DNA of 64,000 nt, from positions 124,001 to 188,000 of the forward strand of contig NZ_FOCE01000001.1 of assembly GCF_900110025.1 (NCBI RefSeq), in the 5' to 3' direction. Positions 34,107-43,115 of this stretch are shown here, one piece after another. Both the position numbers and the translations under genes were made by a program. This DNA comes from Gemmobacter aquatilis (lineage in GTDB: Bacteria; Pseudomonadota; Alphaproteobacteria; Rhodobacterales; Rhodobacteraceae). The stretch's first letter is position 1, and the number at the start of each line of letters is the position of its first letter. Under the pieces are notes generated by a model. It had not been told where the DNA came from. It worked only from the letters and a program-made list of their open reading frames with translations, and made no database searches.

Positions 34107-34912
34107 GCCACCTCTCCGGCCAGAACCCCGGCTTCGGGCTGCGCGGCGCGCAACACCTGCCGCCCGCCCAGCATCTGCAACCGCCCATCGGCGTCCTCGG
34201 CAATCGCGGTGAAACTGTCCACCCAATCGCCGCAATTGGCGTAAACCAGCCCGTGGCGGTTGTGCAGCGCCGCCACATGGAAATGGCCGCAGATCACCCC
34301 GTCATGCGCCTTTTGCCGGGCATGGGCGATCAGCTTGCGCTCGTGCTTGGTGCCAAGATAAAGCACCTCGTTCAGCTTGGCGATCACCCATTCGATCGGG
34401 CTGCGATCCTCGGGGCGCAGGCTGCCGCGCAGATGGCGCAGCGCCCCGTCAAACCGCCGCAGCAAACCGTCGATCCGGCTGCCGATCCGCGTCCAGATAT
34501 GCCAGCGCAGCACCCGGGCATCGCAAACATCACCATGCAGCACCAGATAGCGCCGCCCGTCTGCCGCCAGATGGCTGATCTCGCGGCACAGCCGCGCCGG
34601 GAAATGGCCGCAATCCTCGGCGCCATCCAGCGCGTGATCGTGGTTGCCGACCAGATAGATCAGCTCAGCCCCCTCGGCGGCACGCTGGCGCAACAGCGCA
34701 ACAATACGGTCCTGCACCGGCCCCCAATGCAGTGTCAGCGGGTGCCAGATGTCGAGGATATCGCCCACCAGATAGATGCGATCCGCCGTGTTCCGTTCCA
34801 GAAAATCGCGGATCAGGTCGGCCCGGCAACCCAGCGCACCAAGATGCAGATCCGACAGAAACAGGCTGCGGTGATGCCGGGGCGGCGCGGGCGGGGTGCC
34901 GTAACTGCTCAT
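34103..34912 (-). CDS. LpxH-like metallophosphoesterase (UDP-2,3-diacylglucosamine diphosphatase-like)
   Basis: A 269-residue calcineurin-fold phosphoesterase. The five metal motifs appear in order: LFLSDLHLGALG (near residue 17), YLVGDILDIW (near 48), IYLVGNHDHAL (near 85), VLHGDVCD (near 125) and VICGHFHVAAL (near 205). LpxH and its relatives cut UDP-sugar lipid pyrophosphates. In this operon with a lipid glucosyltransferase it may act on an acyl or sphingoid phosphate. I start at MSSYGTPPAPP, with AGAGGTAAGGG just before; an earlier ATG has no site. An EcfG promoter match lies 149 bases upstream. Confidence 0.82.
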   Translation of the reverse strand: MSSYGTPPAPPRHHRSLFLSDLHLGALGCRADLIRDFLERNTADRIYLVGDILDIWHPLTLHWGPVQDRIVALLRQRAAEGAELIYLVGNHDHALDGAEDCGHFPARLCREISHLAADGRRYLVLHGDVCDARVLRWHIWTRIGSRIDGLLRRFDGALRHLRGSLRPEDRSPIEWVIAKLNEVLYLGTKHERKLIAHARQKAHDGVICGHFHVAALHNRHGLVYANCGDWVDSFTAIAEDADGRLQMLGGRQVLRAAQPEAGVLAGEVA

Positions 34913-35496
34913 TCCCTTACCTCTCTCGGCCCGGCGCACCGGAGCCTCACAAGCCTTCGATCCCGCATCCTACGGCATCAGGGCCGGCGGCGCGTATTCC
35001 TTGAACGCAGATCCGCGCGTTTCCGACGCCATTACGCTGCGCAAGCTTCGCTACACAGGCAACGGTATCGGCCCGGCGCGGTTCCCGGTCCTCCCTTGCC
35101 TGCCATGATCAGGCAAAGCTTTTGTGATGAAATTGCTGCACTGCCGCGACAGGCCCGACCCACGCCGCGTGCTGTCCGGTTTTGACTGCCACAATGTCGC
35201 AATCCTTACATGGCACAGGTCGCATTCAGGCTATTCTTTGTTTGCAAGCCGACTCCAGCGCCACGACTGGAAGCGAAACCCGCACTGCAATGCAGCGGGC
35301 GGCGGCAAGGGGGGCCAATTCCCTGCCGCCGGGGGCACAAGCCCCGCTTTCTGTCGCGGCGCCGGTCGGCGCGATATGTCAACCGCGAAGGCAAGAGGCT
35401 TCGCCGGTCTGTGGAGGCAGTCCGGTAAAGCGTCGCCCCTTCGTGCCCAGAATAGCCCGGACCTGCGCAGGGAGGCGTGGGCCAAGCGAGGATCAG
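34913..35496. other. 584-base gap between the lipid operon and the Rieske operon
   Basis: I see no coding sequence I would support here. It contains an EcfG promoter match on the minus strand (35061-35085) toward the metallophosphatase. It also has a weak sigma70-like TTGACT at 35182-35187 with TTACAT 18 bases on, pointing toward the oxygenase gene. GTCGCA occurs twice nearby (35196-35201 and 35219-35224), a possible regulator half-site. Open frames crossing it lack ribosome-binding sites. Confidence 0.5.
35061..35085 (-). promoter_or_regulatory. EcfG promoter match upstream of the lipid operon
   Basis: On the minus strand GGAAC (35081-35085), 16 bases, CGTT (35061-35064). It points toward the metallophosphatase-ceramide glucosyltransferase operon, 149 bases upstream of its first ATG. 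The long leader makes it less certain than the other copies. Confidence 0.6.
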
Positions 35497-36735
35497 ATGC
35501 TGAGCCAGACCGACACCCTTTCCCTCCTTGCCAACCGCCGCCCGAATTACGCGCTGGAGCAGGATCTTTACTGTGATCCGGGCGTCTTTGCGCTGGATCT
35601 GGAACATGTGTTCTACAAGGAATGGCTGTTCGCCATTCCGGCCTGCGAACTGCCGAAGGCCGGTGCCTTCGCCACGCTGCAGGTGGGCGCCTATCCCGTG
35701 GTCATCACCCGGGGCAACGATGGCATGGTGCGCGCCTTCCACAACGTCTGCCGCCACCGCGGCCAGCGGCTGTGTGCCAAGGAAACCGGCTCCACCCCGA
35801 AACTGGTCTGCCCGTATCACCAGTGGACCTACGATCTGGACGGCAAGCTGCTTTATGCCCGCGACATGCAGGACGGGTTCGACCCGGCGGCGCATGGCCT
35901 GAAAAAGGTGCATTGCGTCGATCTGGGCGGCATGGTGTTCATCTGCCTCGCCGAAGTGCCGCCGCCGATTTCCGACCTCGCACCCAAGCTGATGAGCTAT
36001 CTCGCCCCCTCGGGGCTGAAGGATGCCAAGGTCGCCTTCTCCTCCACCATCGTGGAAAAGGGCAACTGGAAGCTGGTGATCGAGAACAACCGCGAATGCT
36101 ATCACTGCGGCGGCTCGCATCCCTCGTTGTGCCGGACCTATTCCGACAATCCGCGCATGACGGCGATGGAAGGCCCGGATTCGGCCAGCCCCGACATTCT
36201 GGATCACTGGAAACGCTGCGAGGCGGCAGGCCTGCCCTCGCGCTTTACCAACCACCCGCAGATGCAATGGCGTCTGGCGCGCATCCCTCTGCTGAACAAC
36301 GCCGAAAGCTATACGATGTCCACCAAGGCGGCGGTCGCAAAGCGCATGGGCACCATGCCGTTCAACGACGCGGGCAGCCTGCTGTTCTTCCACTATCCGA
36401 ATACCTGGAACCACTTCCTCGGCGATCATGCCATCGTCTTCCGCATCCTGCCGATCTCGCCCACCGAGACCGAGGTGACGACCAAGTGGCTGGTGCACAA
36501 GGATGCGGTGGAAGGCGTGGATTACGACATCCCGAACCTGACCGAGGTCTGGCTGAACACCAATGACGAAGACCGTCAGGTGGTGGAAGAAAACCAGAAG
36601 GGCATCCTGTCACCCGCCTATGAACCCGGCCCCTATTCCACCATTCAGGAGGAAGGCGTGATCCAGTTCGTCGATTGGTATGCGGGTCTGATGCAGGGCC
36701 GTCTGGCCCCCAAGCCTGCCATGGCGGCGGAGTGA
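35497..36735 (+). CDS. gbcA: Rieske non-heme iron oxygenase, GbcA-like (quaternary amine demethylase)
   Basis: A 412-residue oxygenase alpha subunit. The Rieske centre is C-x-H-x16-C-x2-H: NVCRHRGQRLC (near residue 85) and KLVCPYHQWTYD (near 107). The mononuclear iron segment is ENNRECYHCGGSHPSLC (near 202). It resembles glycine betaine demethylase GbcA and related stachydrine or carnitine enzymes, which oxidatively remove an N-methyl group using electrons from a partner reductase. I start at MLSQTDTL, preceded by GCGAGGA. The reductase follows 3 bases after the stop. Substrate within the quaternary amine group is not certain. Confidence 0.83.
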   Translation: MLSQTDTLSLLANRRPNYALEQDLYCDPGVFALDLEHVFYKEWLFAIPACELPKAGAFATLQVGAYPVVITRGNDGMVRAFHNVCRHRGQRLCAKETGSTPKLVCPYHQWTYDLDGKLLYARDMQDGFDPAAHGLKKVHCVDLGGMVFICLAEVPPPISDLAPKLMSYLAPSGLKDAKVAFSSTIVEKGNWKLVIENNRECYHCGGSHPSLCRTYSDNPRMTAMEGPDSASPDILDHWKRCEAAGLPSRFTNHPQMQWRLARIPLLNNAESYTMSTKAAVAKRMGTMPFNDAGSLLFFHYPNTWNHFLGDHAIVFRILPISPTETEVTTKWLVHKDAVEGVDYDIPNLTEVWLNTNDEDRQVVEENQKGILSPAYEPGPYSTIQEEGVIQFVDWYAGLMQGRLAPKPAMAAE

Positions 36736-36738
36736 CAG

Positions 36739-37815
36739 ATGGGCAAGACACGCGCGAATTGGTCGGCGGAACCGTGGAAAGACAGCGAGTTGCTGGAATG
36801 TGCCATGGTGGTGCCGGAAAATGACGACACCGCCAGCTTTACCTTCCGCGCGCCTTCGGGCGCGTGGTTCGACTATCAGCCGGGGCAGTTCATCACGCTG
36901 GACCTGCCGGTCCCCGGTGGCAATGTGCAGCGCACCTATACCATCTCCTCCAGCCCCTCGCGCCCGCTTTCGATCACCGTCACGGTGAAGGCGCAGGCGG
37001 GCAGCATCGGCACGCGCTGGATGCTGGACCATCTGAAACCCGGTGTGAAGATCAAGGCCTATGGGCCGAATGGCATCTTCACCTCACACAAGCACCCGGC
37101 CAAGAAATACCTGTTCATCTCGGCCGGGTCGGGCATCACGCCGATGATGTCGATGACCACCTGGGCCTGGGATTCCGGCCAGATGCCCGACATCGTCTTC
37201 GTCCACGCTGCCAAGCGCCCCTCGGAAATCATCTTCCGCGAACGGCTGGAACAGTTCGCCAACCGGGTGCCCGGCCTGCAACTGCGCTTCACGGTGGAAG
37301 AGGCCGATCCGTTCCGCGTCTGGCCCGGCTACAAGGGCCGTCTGTCCCAGATCATGCTGGGCCTGATGGCCCCCGATTATCTGGACCGCGAGGTGTTCTG
37401 CTGCGGGCCCGAACCCTTCATGCAGGCCGTGCGCGAAATGCTGCAAAGCCTCGGCTATGACATGAGCCACTATCATCAGGAAAGCTTCGGCATGGCCGTC
37501 GCCACCGAGGCCGATGCCCCGGTGCTGGATGACGTGTCCCCCGTTGAAGGCGCCAAGGCGGAAATCACCTTCACCGCATCTGGCGTCACCACCGCCTGCG
37601 GCGAAACCGATACCGTGCTGGCGGTGGCAAAACGCTCTGGCCTCAACATCCCTTCGGGCTGCACCTTCGGCCTCTGCGGCACCTGCAAGGTGAAGAAAAC
37701 CGCGGGCGAGGTGCATATGGTGCATAACGGCGGCATCTCGGATGACGACATCGCCGAAGGCTATATCCTCGCCTGCTGCTCGCACCCGATGGGCGCGATC
37801 TCGGTCGAGGTCTGA
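36739..37815 (+). CDS. gbcB: FAD/NAD(P)H reductase with C-terminal 2Fe-2S ferredoxin domain, GbcB-like
   Basis: A 358-residue electron-transfer protein. The FAD domain has RTYTISSSPS near residue 66. The NAD(P)-binding domain has LFISAGSGITPMMSM near 125 and FCCGPEPFMQAV near 219. The C-terminal plant-type ferredoxin has cysteines in PSGCTFGLCGTCKVKK and a last Cys in YILACCSHP. This order is shared by GbcB, CntB and Hcr. It passes electrons to the Rieske oxygenase just upstream; the 3-base gap implies co-translation. Confidence 0.87.
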   Translation: MGKTRANWSAEPWKDSELLECAMVVPENDDTASFTFRAPSGAWFDYQPGQFITLDLPVPGGNVQRTYTISSSPSRPLSITVTVKAQAGSIGTRWMLDHLKPGVKIKAYGPNGIFTSHKHPAKKYLFISAGSGITPMMSMTTWAWDSGQMPDIVFVHAAKRPSEIIFRERLEQFANRVPGLQLRFTVEEADPFRVWPGYKGRLSQIMLGLMAPDYLDREVFCCGPEPFMQAVREMLQSLGYDMSHYHQESFGMAVATEADAPVLDDVSPVEGAKAEITFTASGVTTACGETDTVLAVAKRSGLNIPSGCTFGLCGTCKVKKTAGEVHMVHNGGISDDDIAEGYILACCSHPMGAISVEV

Positions 37816-37839
37816 TCCTTTTCATCCTGGTCAAAATAC

Positions 37840-37902
37840 TCCGGGGGTCGCCGGTCGGGCGCCATCGGTTCAAGCCCGATCGGCGACGGCAGAGCCCCCG
37901 GA
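37840..37902. terminator. Compound hairpin, likely terminator and dispersed repeat
   Basis: An inner 14-base stem pairs GTCGCCGGTCGGGC (847-860 of this kilobase block, i.e. 37847-37860) with GCCCGATCGGCGAC (37874-37887), with one wobble pair. An outer TCCGGGG/CCCCGGA pair (37840-37846 and 37896-37902) encloses it. The flanking TTTTCATCCTGGTCAAAAT and AGAGCCCCC are a style of repeat I associate with Rhodobacteraceae. It ends the gbcAB operon. Confidence 0.6.
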
Positions 37903-37979
37903 CCTCTCCCCCAAAGCCCCGATCTGGACAGTGACCCCGAACCGTGCCCCTATGGCGGCACGGTTCTTATCGGCAGATC

Positions 37980-38882
37980 ATGGCCTTCACCCTCCGCCAG
38001 CTTCAGTTTTTCGTGGCCGCCGCCGAGGCGGGCAGCGTGTCCGGCGCGGCGCGGGCGCTGTCGATCTCGCAATCCTCGGTGACCGAGGCGATCCGCGCGC
38101 TGGAGGATGATCTGGGCGTCACCCTGTTCGACCGGCAGGCGCGCGGCTTGCTCATCACCCACAAGGGCAGCGCCTTCCTGCGCCATGCCCGCCAGATCCT
38201 GGCCGATGTCGCCGCCGCCCGCACCGCCTTTCGGGACGAGGCCGAACAGGCCACCGGGCGGCTGTCGCTGGGCGTCACCTCGCTGGTGGCGGGCTATGTA
38301 CTGTCCGACATGCTGCAACGCTTTCGCCGCGCCTATCCTCTGGTGGAACTGCATGTGATCGAAGACAGCGGCGATTACCTGCAACACCTGCTGATCGGGG
38401 GCGAGCTGGATGTGGCCGTCCTGCTCACCTCCTCGGTGAAAGACCGCATGGCGCTGCATGTCGAAACCCTGCTCGTCTCGCCCTATCGGCTGTGGCTTCC
38501 CCTCGGCCATCCGCTGGCGTTGCAAGAGGCCATCGCGCTTGAGGAACTGGCAGGCCGCCCGATGATCCAGTTGATGGTGGACGAGATCGAGGAAAGCACC
38601 CGCCGCCTGACCGCCGCCTTGCCGGTAAAGCCGGAAATCGCTTTCCGCACCCGCAGTGTGGAGGCCGTGCGCAGCCTCGTCGCCACCGGCGCCGGGTTGG
38701 CGATCCTGCCCAGCCTCGTCTACCGCCCGTGGTCACTGGAAGGCGACCGGATCGAGATCCGCGATGTGTCGGGCGATCTTCCTTCCGTGCAGGTGGGTCT
38801 GGCCTGGCGGCGGGGCGCACCGCTGGCCGCCCCGGCGCTGAACTTCATCCGGTCGGCCCAAGCGGCGATCCCGACGCGCTGA
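37980..38882 (+). CDS. LysR-family transcriptional regulator
   Basis: A 300-residue LysR protein, MAFTLRQLQFFVAAAEAGSV, with helix-turn-helix ISQSSVTEAIRALEDDLGVTLF (about residues 28-50). The effector domain contains LSLGVTSLVAGYVLSDMLQ and SRSVEAVRSLVATGAGLAILP-like sequence (the actual start is TRSVEAV). It lies between gbcAB and the ydc operon, all on the plus strand, so it could control either. A palindrome just before ydcS favours that operon. Inducer not known. Confidence 0.87.
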   Translation: MAFTLRQLQFFVAAAEAGSVSGAARALSISQSSVTEAIRALEDDLGVTLFDRQARGLLITHKGSAFLRHARQILADVAAARTAFRDEAEQATGRLSLGVTSLVAGYVLSDMLQRFRRAYPLVELHVIEDSGDYLQHLLIGGELDVAVLLTSSVKDRMALHVETLLVSPYRLWLPLGHPLALQEAIALEELAGRPMIQLMVDEIEESTRRLTAALPVKPEIAFRTRSVEAVRSLVATGAGLAILPSLVYRPWSLEGDRIEIRDVSGDLPSVQVGLAWRRGAPLAAPALNFIRSAQAAIPTR

Positions 38883-38885
38883 TCC

Positions 38886-38900
38886 ATCGGTTTTACCGAT
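38886..38900. promoter_or_regulatory. LysR-type palindrome upstream of ydcS
   Basis: ATCGGT-TTT-ACCGAT, a perfect 6-base inverted repeat with a 3-base centre. It begins 4 bases after the LysR stop and 112 bases before ydcS. It is a good operator candidate for that regulator; binding is inferred. Confidence 0.5.
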
Positions 38901-39011
38901 ACGACCCCCCGATCTTTTGCGTTTGCGAAAGCTGACGCCCCGCAGCAGCATGGCGCCATGACCGGAAAACCGGCTGCGCCATGATGCGCAACCAAACAGG
39001 GAGTTTTCAGA

Positions 39012-40178
39012 ATGACCACACTTCACACATTCAAACTTGCCAGCACCACCGCCCTTGCCCTTTGCACCGGCCTCTCGCCCGCCTTCGCGCAGATGACCGA
39101 AATCGGGGCGGGCGAAGGCGCTTTGTCCATCGTCGCCTGGGCTGGCTATGTCGAACGGGGCGAAACCGACAAGGCGTTCGACTGGGTGACCAAGTTCGAG
39201 GCGTCCTCGGGCTGCAAGGTCAGCGTCAAGACCGCCAATACCAGCGACGAGATGGTGGCGCTGATGAACGAAGGCGGCTTCGATCTGGTCACCGCCTCGG
39301 GCGATGCCTCGCTGCGGCTGGTCGCGGGCGGCAAGGTGCAGGAAATCAACAAGGATCTGATCCCGTCCTGGTCCACCATCGACCCGCGCCTGCAGGATGC
39401 GCCGTGGCATACCGTGGGCGGCAAACATTACGGCGTGCCCTATATGTGGGGGCCGAACGTGCTGATGTACAACACCGAGGTGTTCAAGGAGGCACCGACC
39501 TCGTGGAACGTGGTGTTTGAGAAGATGGACCTGCCGGATGGCAAATCCAACGAAGGCCGGGTGCAGGCCTATGACGGCCCGATCCATATCGCCGATGCCG
39601 CACAATACCTGATGTTCCACAAGCCCGAACTGGGCATCACCTCGCCCTACGAGCTGAACGAGGATCAATACAAGGCCGCGCTGGATCTGCTGCGCACGCA
39701 GCGCACGCTGGTCAGCCGCTACTGGCACGACGCCTTCATCCAGATCGACGATTTCAAGAATGAAGGCGTGGTCGCCTCGGGGTCATGGCCGTTTCAGGTG
39801 AACCTGCTGAAGGCCGATAATGTGCCGGTCGCCAGCACCATCCCGCAAGAGGGGGCGACGGGCTGGGCCGATACCACCATGCTGCATGTCGATGCCGCCC
39901 ACCCGAACTGCGCCTATATGTGGTTCGAACATCAACTGTCCTCGAACCTGCAATCCGACCTGTCGGTCTGGTTCGGCGCCGTGCCCTCGGTGCCTGCCGC
40001 CTGCACCGACAAGCGCGGGATGCAGACCGCCGAAGGCTGCGATGCCAACGGGTTGAAGGATTTCGACCGCATCCGCTTCTGGACGACTCCGGTGTCGAAC
40101 TGCGCGCAGGGCGATGGCGCCTGCGTGCCCTATTACCGCTGGGTCAGCGACTATATCGGCGTGATCGGCGGGCGCTGA
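39012..40178 (+). CDS. ydcS: Putrescine/polyamine ABC transporter substrate-binding protein YdcS
   Basis: A 388-residue periplasmic protein with a signal peptide ([20 protein letters not shown], then LSPAFA). The mature part is strikingly similar to E. coli Ydc[48 protein letters not shown] and [15 protein letters not shown]. YdcS binds putrescine for the YdcTUV importer, and the E. coli protein has also been linked to polyhydroxybutyrate synthesis. GGGAG precedes the ATG. A long inverted repeat separates it from ydcT. Confidence 0.9.
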   Translation: MTTLHTFKLASTTALALCTGLSPAFAQMTEIGAGEGALSIVAWAGYVERGETDKAFDWVTKFEASSGCKVSVKTANTSDEMVALMNEGGFDLVTASGDASLRLVAGGKVQEINKDLIPSWSTIDPRLQDAPWHTVGGKHYGVPYMWGPNVLMYNTEVFKEAPTSWNVVFEKMDLPDGKSNEGRVQAYDGPIHIADAAQYLMFHKPELGITSPYELNEDQYKAALDLLRTQRTLVSRYWHDAFIQIDDFKNEGVVASGSWPFQVNLLKADNVPVASTIPQEGATGWADTTMLHVDAAHPNCAYMWFEHQLSSNLQSDLSVWFGAVPSVPAACTDKRGMQTAEGCDANGLKDFDRIRFWTTPVSNCAQGDGACVPYYRWVSDYIGVIGGR

Positions 40179-40194
40179 GCGCCTTGCGCTGACC

Positions 40195-40340
40195 ACCCCC
40201 ACCCCGGCCCTCCCCCCTGAAGGGGGAGGGGGCGCAAAGACCCGCCGCTCACCGCCTTCATCCCTGCGAAGGGGCGCCGGGACCACCCGTTACCGCTCGC
40301 TCCTCCCTCCCCCTTCAGGGGGGAGGGATGGGGTGGGGGT
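40195..40340. repeat. Pair of inverted GC-rich hairpin repeats
   Basis: A 36-base arm (40195-40230) is repeated in inverse orientation at 40305-40340 with two mismatches and 74 bases between. Each arm itself holds the hairpin CCCTCCCCCCTGAAGGGGG. The whole lies in the gap between ydcS and ydcT. Such an element can protect the upstream mRNA end and lower downstream expression. Confidence 0.8.
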
Positions 40341-40362
40341 TACCCTCCCTACGGATACCCAC

Positions 40363-41367
40363 ATGACCGCCGCCGTTGAATTCCGCGCCGTCTCTCGCCA
40401 TTTCGGCCCGCCTTCCGCCCCCGTCCGCGCTGTGGACGGGGTAGAGCTGACCATTGCCGAAGGCAGCTTCTTCGCCATGCTCGGGCCCTCCGGTTCCGGC
40501 AAGACCACCTGTTTGCGGCTGATATCGGGTTTCGAGAAACCCACCTCCGGCACGATCCGCATCTTCGGGCAGGATGTCAGCGACGTGCCGCCCAACCGGC
40601 GCAATGTGAACACCGTGTTTCAGGACTACGCGCTGTTCCCGCATATGAACGTGCGCGACAACGTGGCTTACGGGTTGATGGTCAAGGGGGTGGATCGCCG
40701 CCTGCGCCATGACAAGGCCGAAGAGATGCTGGCGCTGGTCAAGCTGGGTGGCTACGGCGACCGCAAGCCGGGGCAATTGTCGGGTGGCCAGCGGCAGCGC
40801 GTGGCGCTGGCCCGCGCGCTGGTCAACGAACCCCGCGTGCTGCTGCTGGACGAACCGCTGGGCGCGCTGGACCTGAAGCTGCGCGAGGCGATGCAGGATG
40901 AACTCAAGGCGCTGCAACAGCGGCTGGGCATCACCTTCGTCTTCGTCACTCATGATCAGGGCGAGGCGCTGAGCATGGCCGACAGCCTTGCCGTGTTCAA
41001 CGAGGGCAAAATCGCCCAGATCGGCACCCCGGAAGAAATCTATGCCCGCCCCCGCACCCGTTTCGTGGCCGATTTCGTCGGCTCCTCCAACGTCCTGCCG
41101 CCCGAGGTGACCCGCGCTTTCGGTGGCCCCGCCGCCTGGGCCTCGCTGCGCCCCGAGGCGCTGCATCTGGTTGCCGCCGACGGGGTGGCCCTGTCGGGCA
41201 CCGTCACCGGCAGCCGCTATCTGGGTGCGGGCTCGCGCGTCACTGTCGCAGTGCCGGGCGCCGAAATCGCCGTGATCGTGCCTGCCGGGGCGCCCCTGCC
41301 CGCGCCGGGCAGCGCCATCGGTCTGGCCTTCGCCCCCGACGCCCTGCATGTGATGGAGGGCGCATGA
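40363..41367 (+). CDS. ydcT: Polyamine ABC transporter ATP-binding protein YdcT
   Basis: A 334-residue PotA-type ATPase. Walker A is [12 protein letters not shown] near residue 43, the Q-loop [11 protein letters not shown] near 88, the signature [15 protein letters not shown] near 140 and Walker [15 protein letters not shown] near 160. A C-terminal TOBE domain follows from about residue 240. It energises the YdcUV permease. I start at [10 protein letters not shown]; ten upstream codons of the frame fall in the GC-rich repeat. The stop overlaps ydcU. Confidence 0.91.
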   Translation: MTAAVEFRAVSRHFGPPSAPVRAVDGVELTIAEGSFFAMLGPSGSGKTTCLRLISGFEKPTSGTIRIFGQDVSDVPPNRRNVNTVFQDYALFPHMNVRDNVAYGLMVKGVDRRLRHDKAEEMLALVKLGGYGDRKPGQLSGGQRQRVALARALVNEPRVLLLDEPLGALDLKLREAMQDELKALQQRLGITFVFVTHDQGEALSMADSLAVFNEGKIAQIGTPEEIYARPRTRFVADFVGSSNVLPPEVTRAFGGPAAWASLRPEALHLVAADGVALSGTVTGSRYLGAGSRVTVAVPGAEIAVIVPAGAPLPAPGSAIGLAFAPDALHVMEGA

Positions 41368-42305
41368 CCGCCTCCCCCGCCATCCTGCCCGAACGCGGCC
41401 CGGGTGACCGGCTGACCGCGCTGTTCTGGCGCCGCCCGCGCCTCTTGCTGGCACTGCTGCTTGGCCCGCCGCTGATCTGGCTGGGCGTTGTCTATCTCGG
41501 CTCATTGCTGGCGCTGCTGCTGCAAAGCTTCTACTCGATCGACGAGTTTTCCGGCGTGGTGAAGGAAGAATTCACCCTGAAAACCTATGCCGAACTGTTC
41601 CGCGCCCAGAACCTCGACATCATCCTGCGCACGCTGCTGATGTCTGCCGCCGTCACGCTGGGCTGCGCGATCATCGCCTTTCCCATCGCCTATTACGCGG
41701 CGCGCTTTGCCAAGGGGCGCTGGAAGGCGGTGTTCTATCTGGGGGTCATGCTGCCGCTCTGGTCCTCCTATCTCGTCAAGGTCTATGCGTGGAAGCTGAT
41801 CCTCGCCAAGGAAGGCATCGTGACCTGGGTTGCCGAACATATCGGCGCGGGCGTGATCCTGAATGCCGTGCTGGCGCTGCCGGGCATCGGCGGCAATTCG
41901 CTGTCCACCGCGCCGCTGGGCACATTCCTCGTCTTCGTCTATGTCTGGCTGCCCTACATGATCCTGCCGATGCAGGCCGCGCTGGAACGGGTGCCCACCA
42001 CCATGCTGGAGGCCAGCGCCGACCTTGGCGCCAGCCGCAGCCAGACCTTCCGCACGGTGATCCTGCCGCTGGCGCTGCCCGGCGTGGTGGCCGGGTCGAT
42101 CTTCACCTTTTCGCTGACCATGGGCGATTACATCATCCCCCAGATCATCGGCACCTCGGCCCGCTTCATCGGCCTTGCCGTCTACCAGTTTCAGGGCACC
42201 GCCGGAAACCTGCCGCTGGCCGCCGCCTTTGCCGTCGTGCCCATCGTCATCATGCTGGTCTATCTGGCCATCGCCAAACGCATGGGGGCCTTCGATGCAC
42301 TCTGA
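41364..42305 (+). CDS. ydcU: Polyamine ABC transporter permease YdcU (PotB-type)
   Basis: A 313-residue inner-membrane permease with six or more helices. The EAA loop for ATPase contact is [22 protein letters not shown] near residue 215, split here as [10 protein letters not shown] and [22 protein letters not shown] follows it, as in PotB. The ATG overlaps the ydcT stop. It pairs with YdcV to form the transport channel. Confidence 0.9.
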   Translation: MTASPAILPERGPGDRLTALFWRRPRLLLALLLGPPLIWLGVVYLGSLLALLLQSFYSIDEFSGVVKEEFTLKTYAELFRAQNLDIILRTLLMSAAVTLGCAIIAFPIAYYAARFAKGRWKAVFYLGVMLPLWSSYLVKVYAWKLILAKEGIVTWVAEHIGAGVILNAVLALPGIGGNSLSTAPLGTFLVFVYVWLPYMILPMQAALERVPTTMLEASADLGASRSQTFRTVILPLALPGVVAGSIFTFSLTMGDYIIPQIIGTSARFIGLAVYQFQGTAGNLPLAAAFAVVPIVIMLVYLAIAKRMGAFDAL

Positions 42306-43101
42306 TCGCGCCTCGCTCGGCCTGCGGATAGCCGCCCTTGCGGGCCTGCTGTTCCTGCATCTGCCGATCCTGCTGATCTTCCTTTACGCCTTCACGACCG
42401 AAGAAAAGAGCTATCAGTTCCCGCCGCCCGGCCTGACGCTGGAATGGTTTGCCGTGGCCTGGCACCGCGCCGACATCTGGCCACCGCTCTGGCTGTCGGT
42501 GCAGGTGGCCACCATCGCCACCGTGCTGGCGCTGATCCTTGGCACGCTGGTCTCTGCCGCCATGGCGCAAAGCCGGTTCTTCGGGCGCGAACAGATTTCG
42601 CTGCTGATCCTGCTGCCCATCGCCCTGCCCGGTGTGATCACCGGCATGGCGCTGCGCTCGGCCTTTTCGGTGATGGACATCCCCTATTCGGTCTGGACCA
42701 TCATCCTCGGCCACGCCACCTTCTGCATCGTCATCGTCTACAACAACGCCGTCGCCCGGTTTCGCCGCCTGTCGGGCGGCATCCTCGAAGCCTCGGCTGA
42801 CCTTGGCGCCAATGCCTTTCAGACCTTCCGCCATGTGTTGCTGCCCAACCTTGGCTCGGCGCTGCTGGCGGGCGGGATGCTGGCCTTCGCCCTGTCGTTC
42901 GACGAGGTGATCGTGACCACCTTCACCGCGGGCCAGCAAAGCACCCTGCCGATCTGGATGCTGCAAGAGCTTGTCCGTCCCCGGCAGCGGCCCGTCACCA
43001 ATGTCGTAGCCATCGTGGTGTTTGCCGCCACCTTCCTGCCGATCCTGATCGCCTATTACCTGACCCGCAGCGGCTCCGAAACCGCCGGCGCGGGCAAATG
43101 A
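42295..43101 (+). CDS. ydcV: Polyamine ABC transporter permease YdcV (PotC-type)
   Basis: A 268-residue permease beginning [20 protein letters not shown]. Helices run through the protein; the EAA loop is [20 protein letters not shown] (near residue 165), and [16 protein letters not shown] is the PotC-type segment. The start overlaps the ydcU stop by 11 bases. The frame is open upstream but inside ydcU. Confidence 0.9.
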   Translation: MHSDRASLGLRIAALAGLLFLHLPILLIFLYAFTTEEKSYQFPPPGLTLEWFAVAWHRADIWPPLWLSVQVATIATVLALILGTLVSAAMAQSRFFGREQISLLILLPIALPGVITGMALRSAFSVMDIPYSVWTIILGHATFCIVIVYNNAVARFRRLSGGILEASADLGANAFQTFRHVLLPNLGSALLAGGMLAFALSFDEVIVTTFTAGQQSTLPIWMLQELVRPRQRPVTNVVAIVVFAATFLPILIAYYLTRSGSETAGAGK

Positions 43102-43115
43102 GGGAGAGAGAACCC

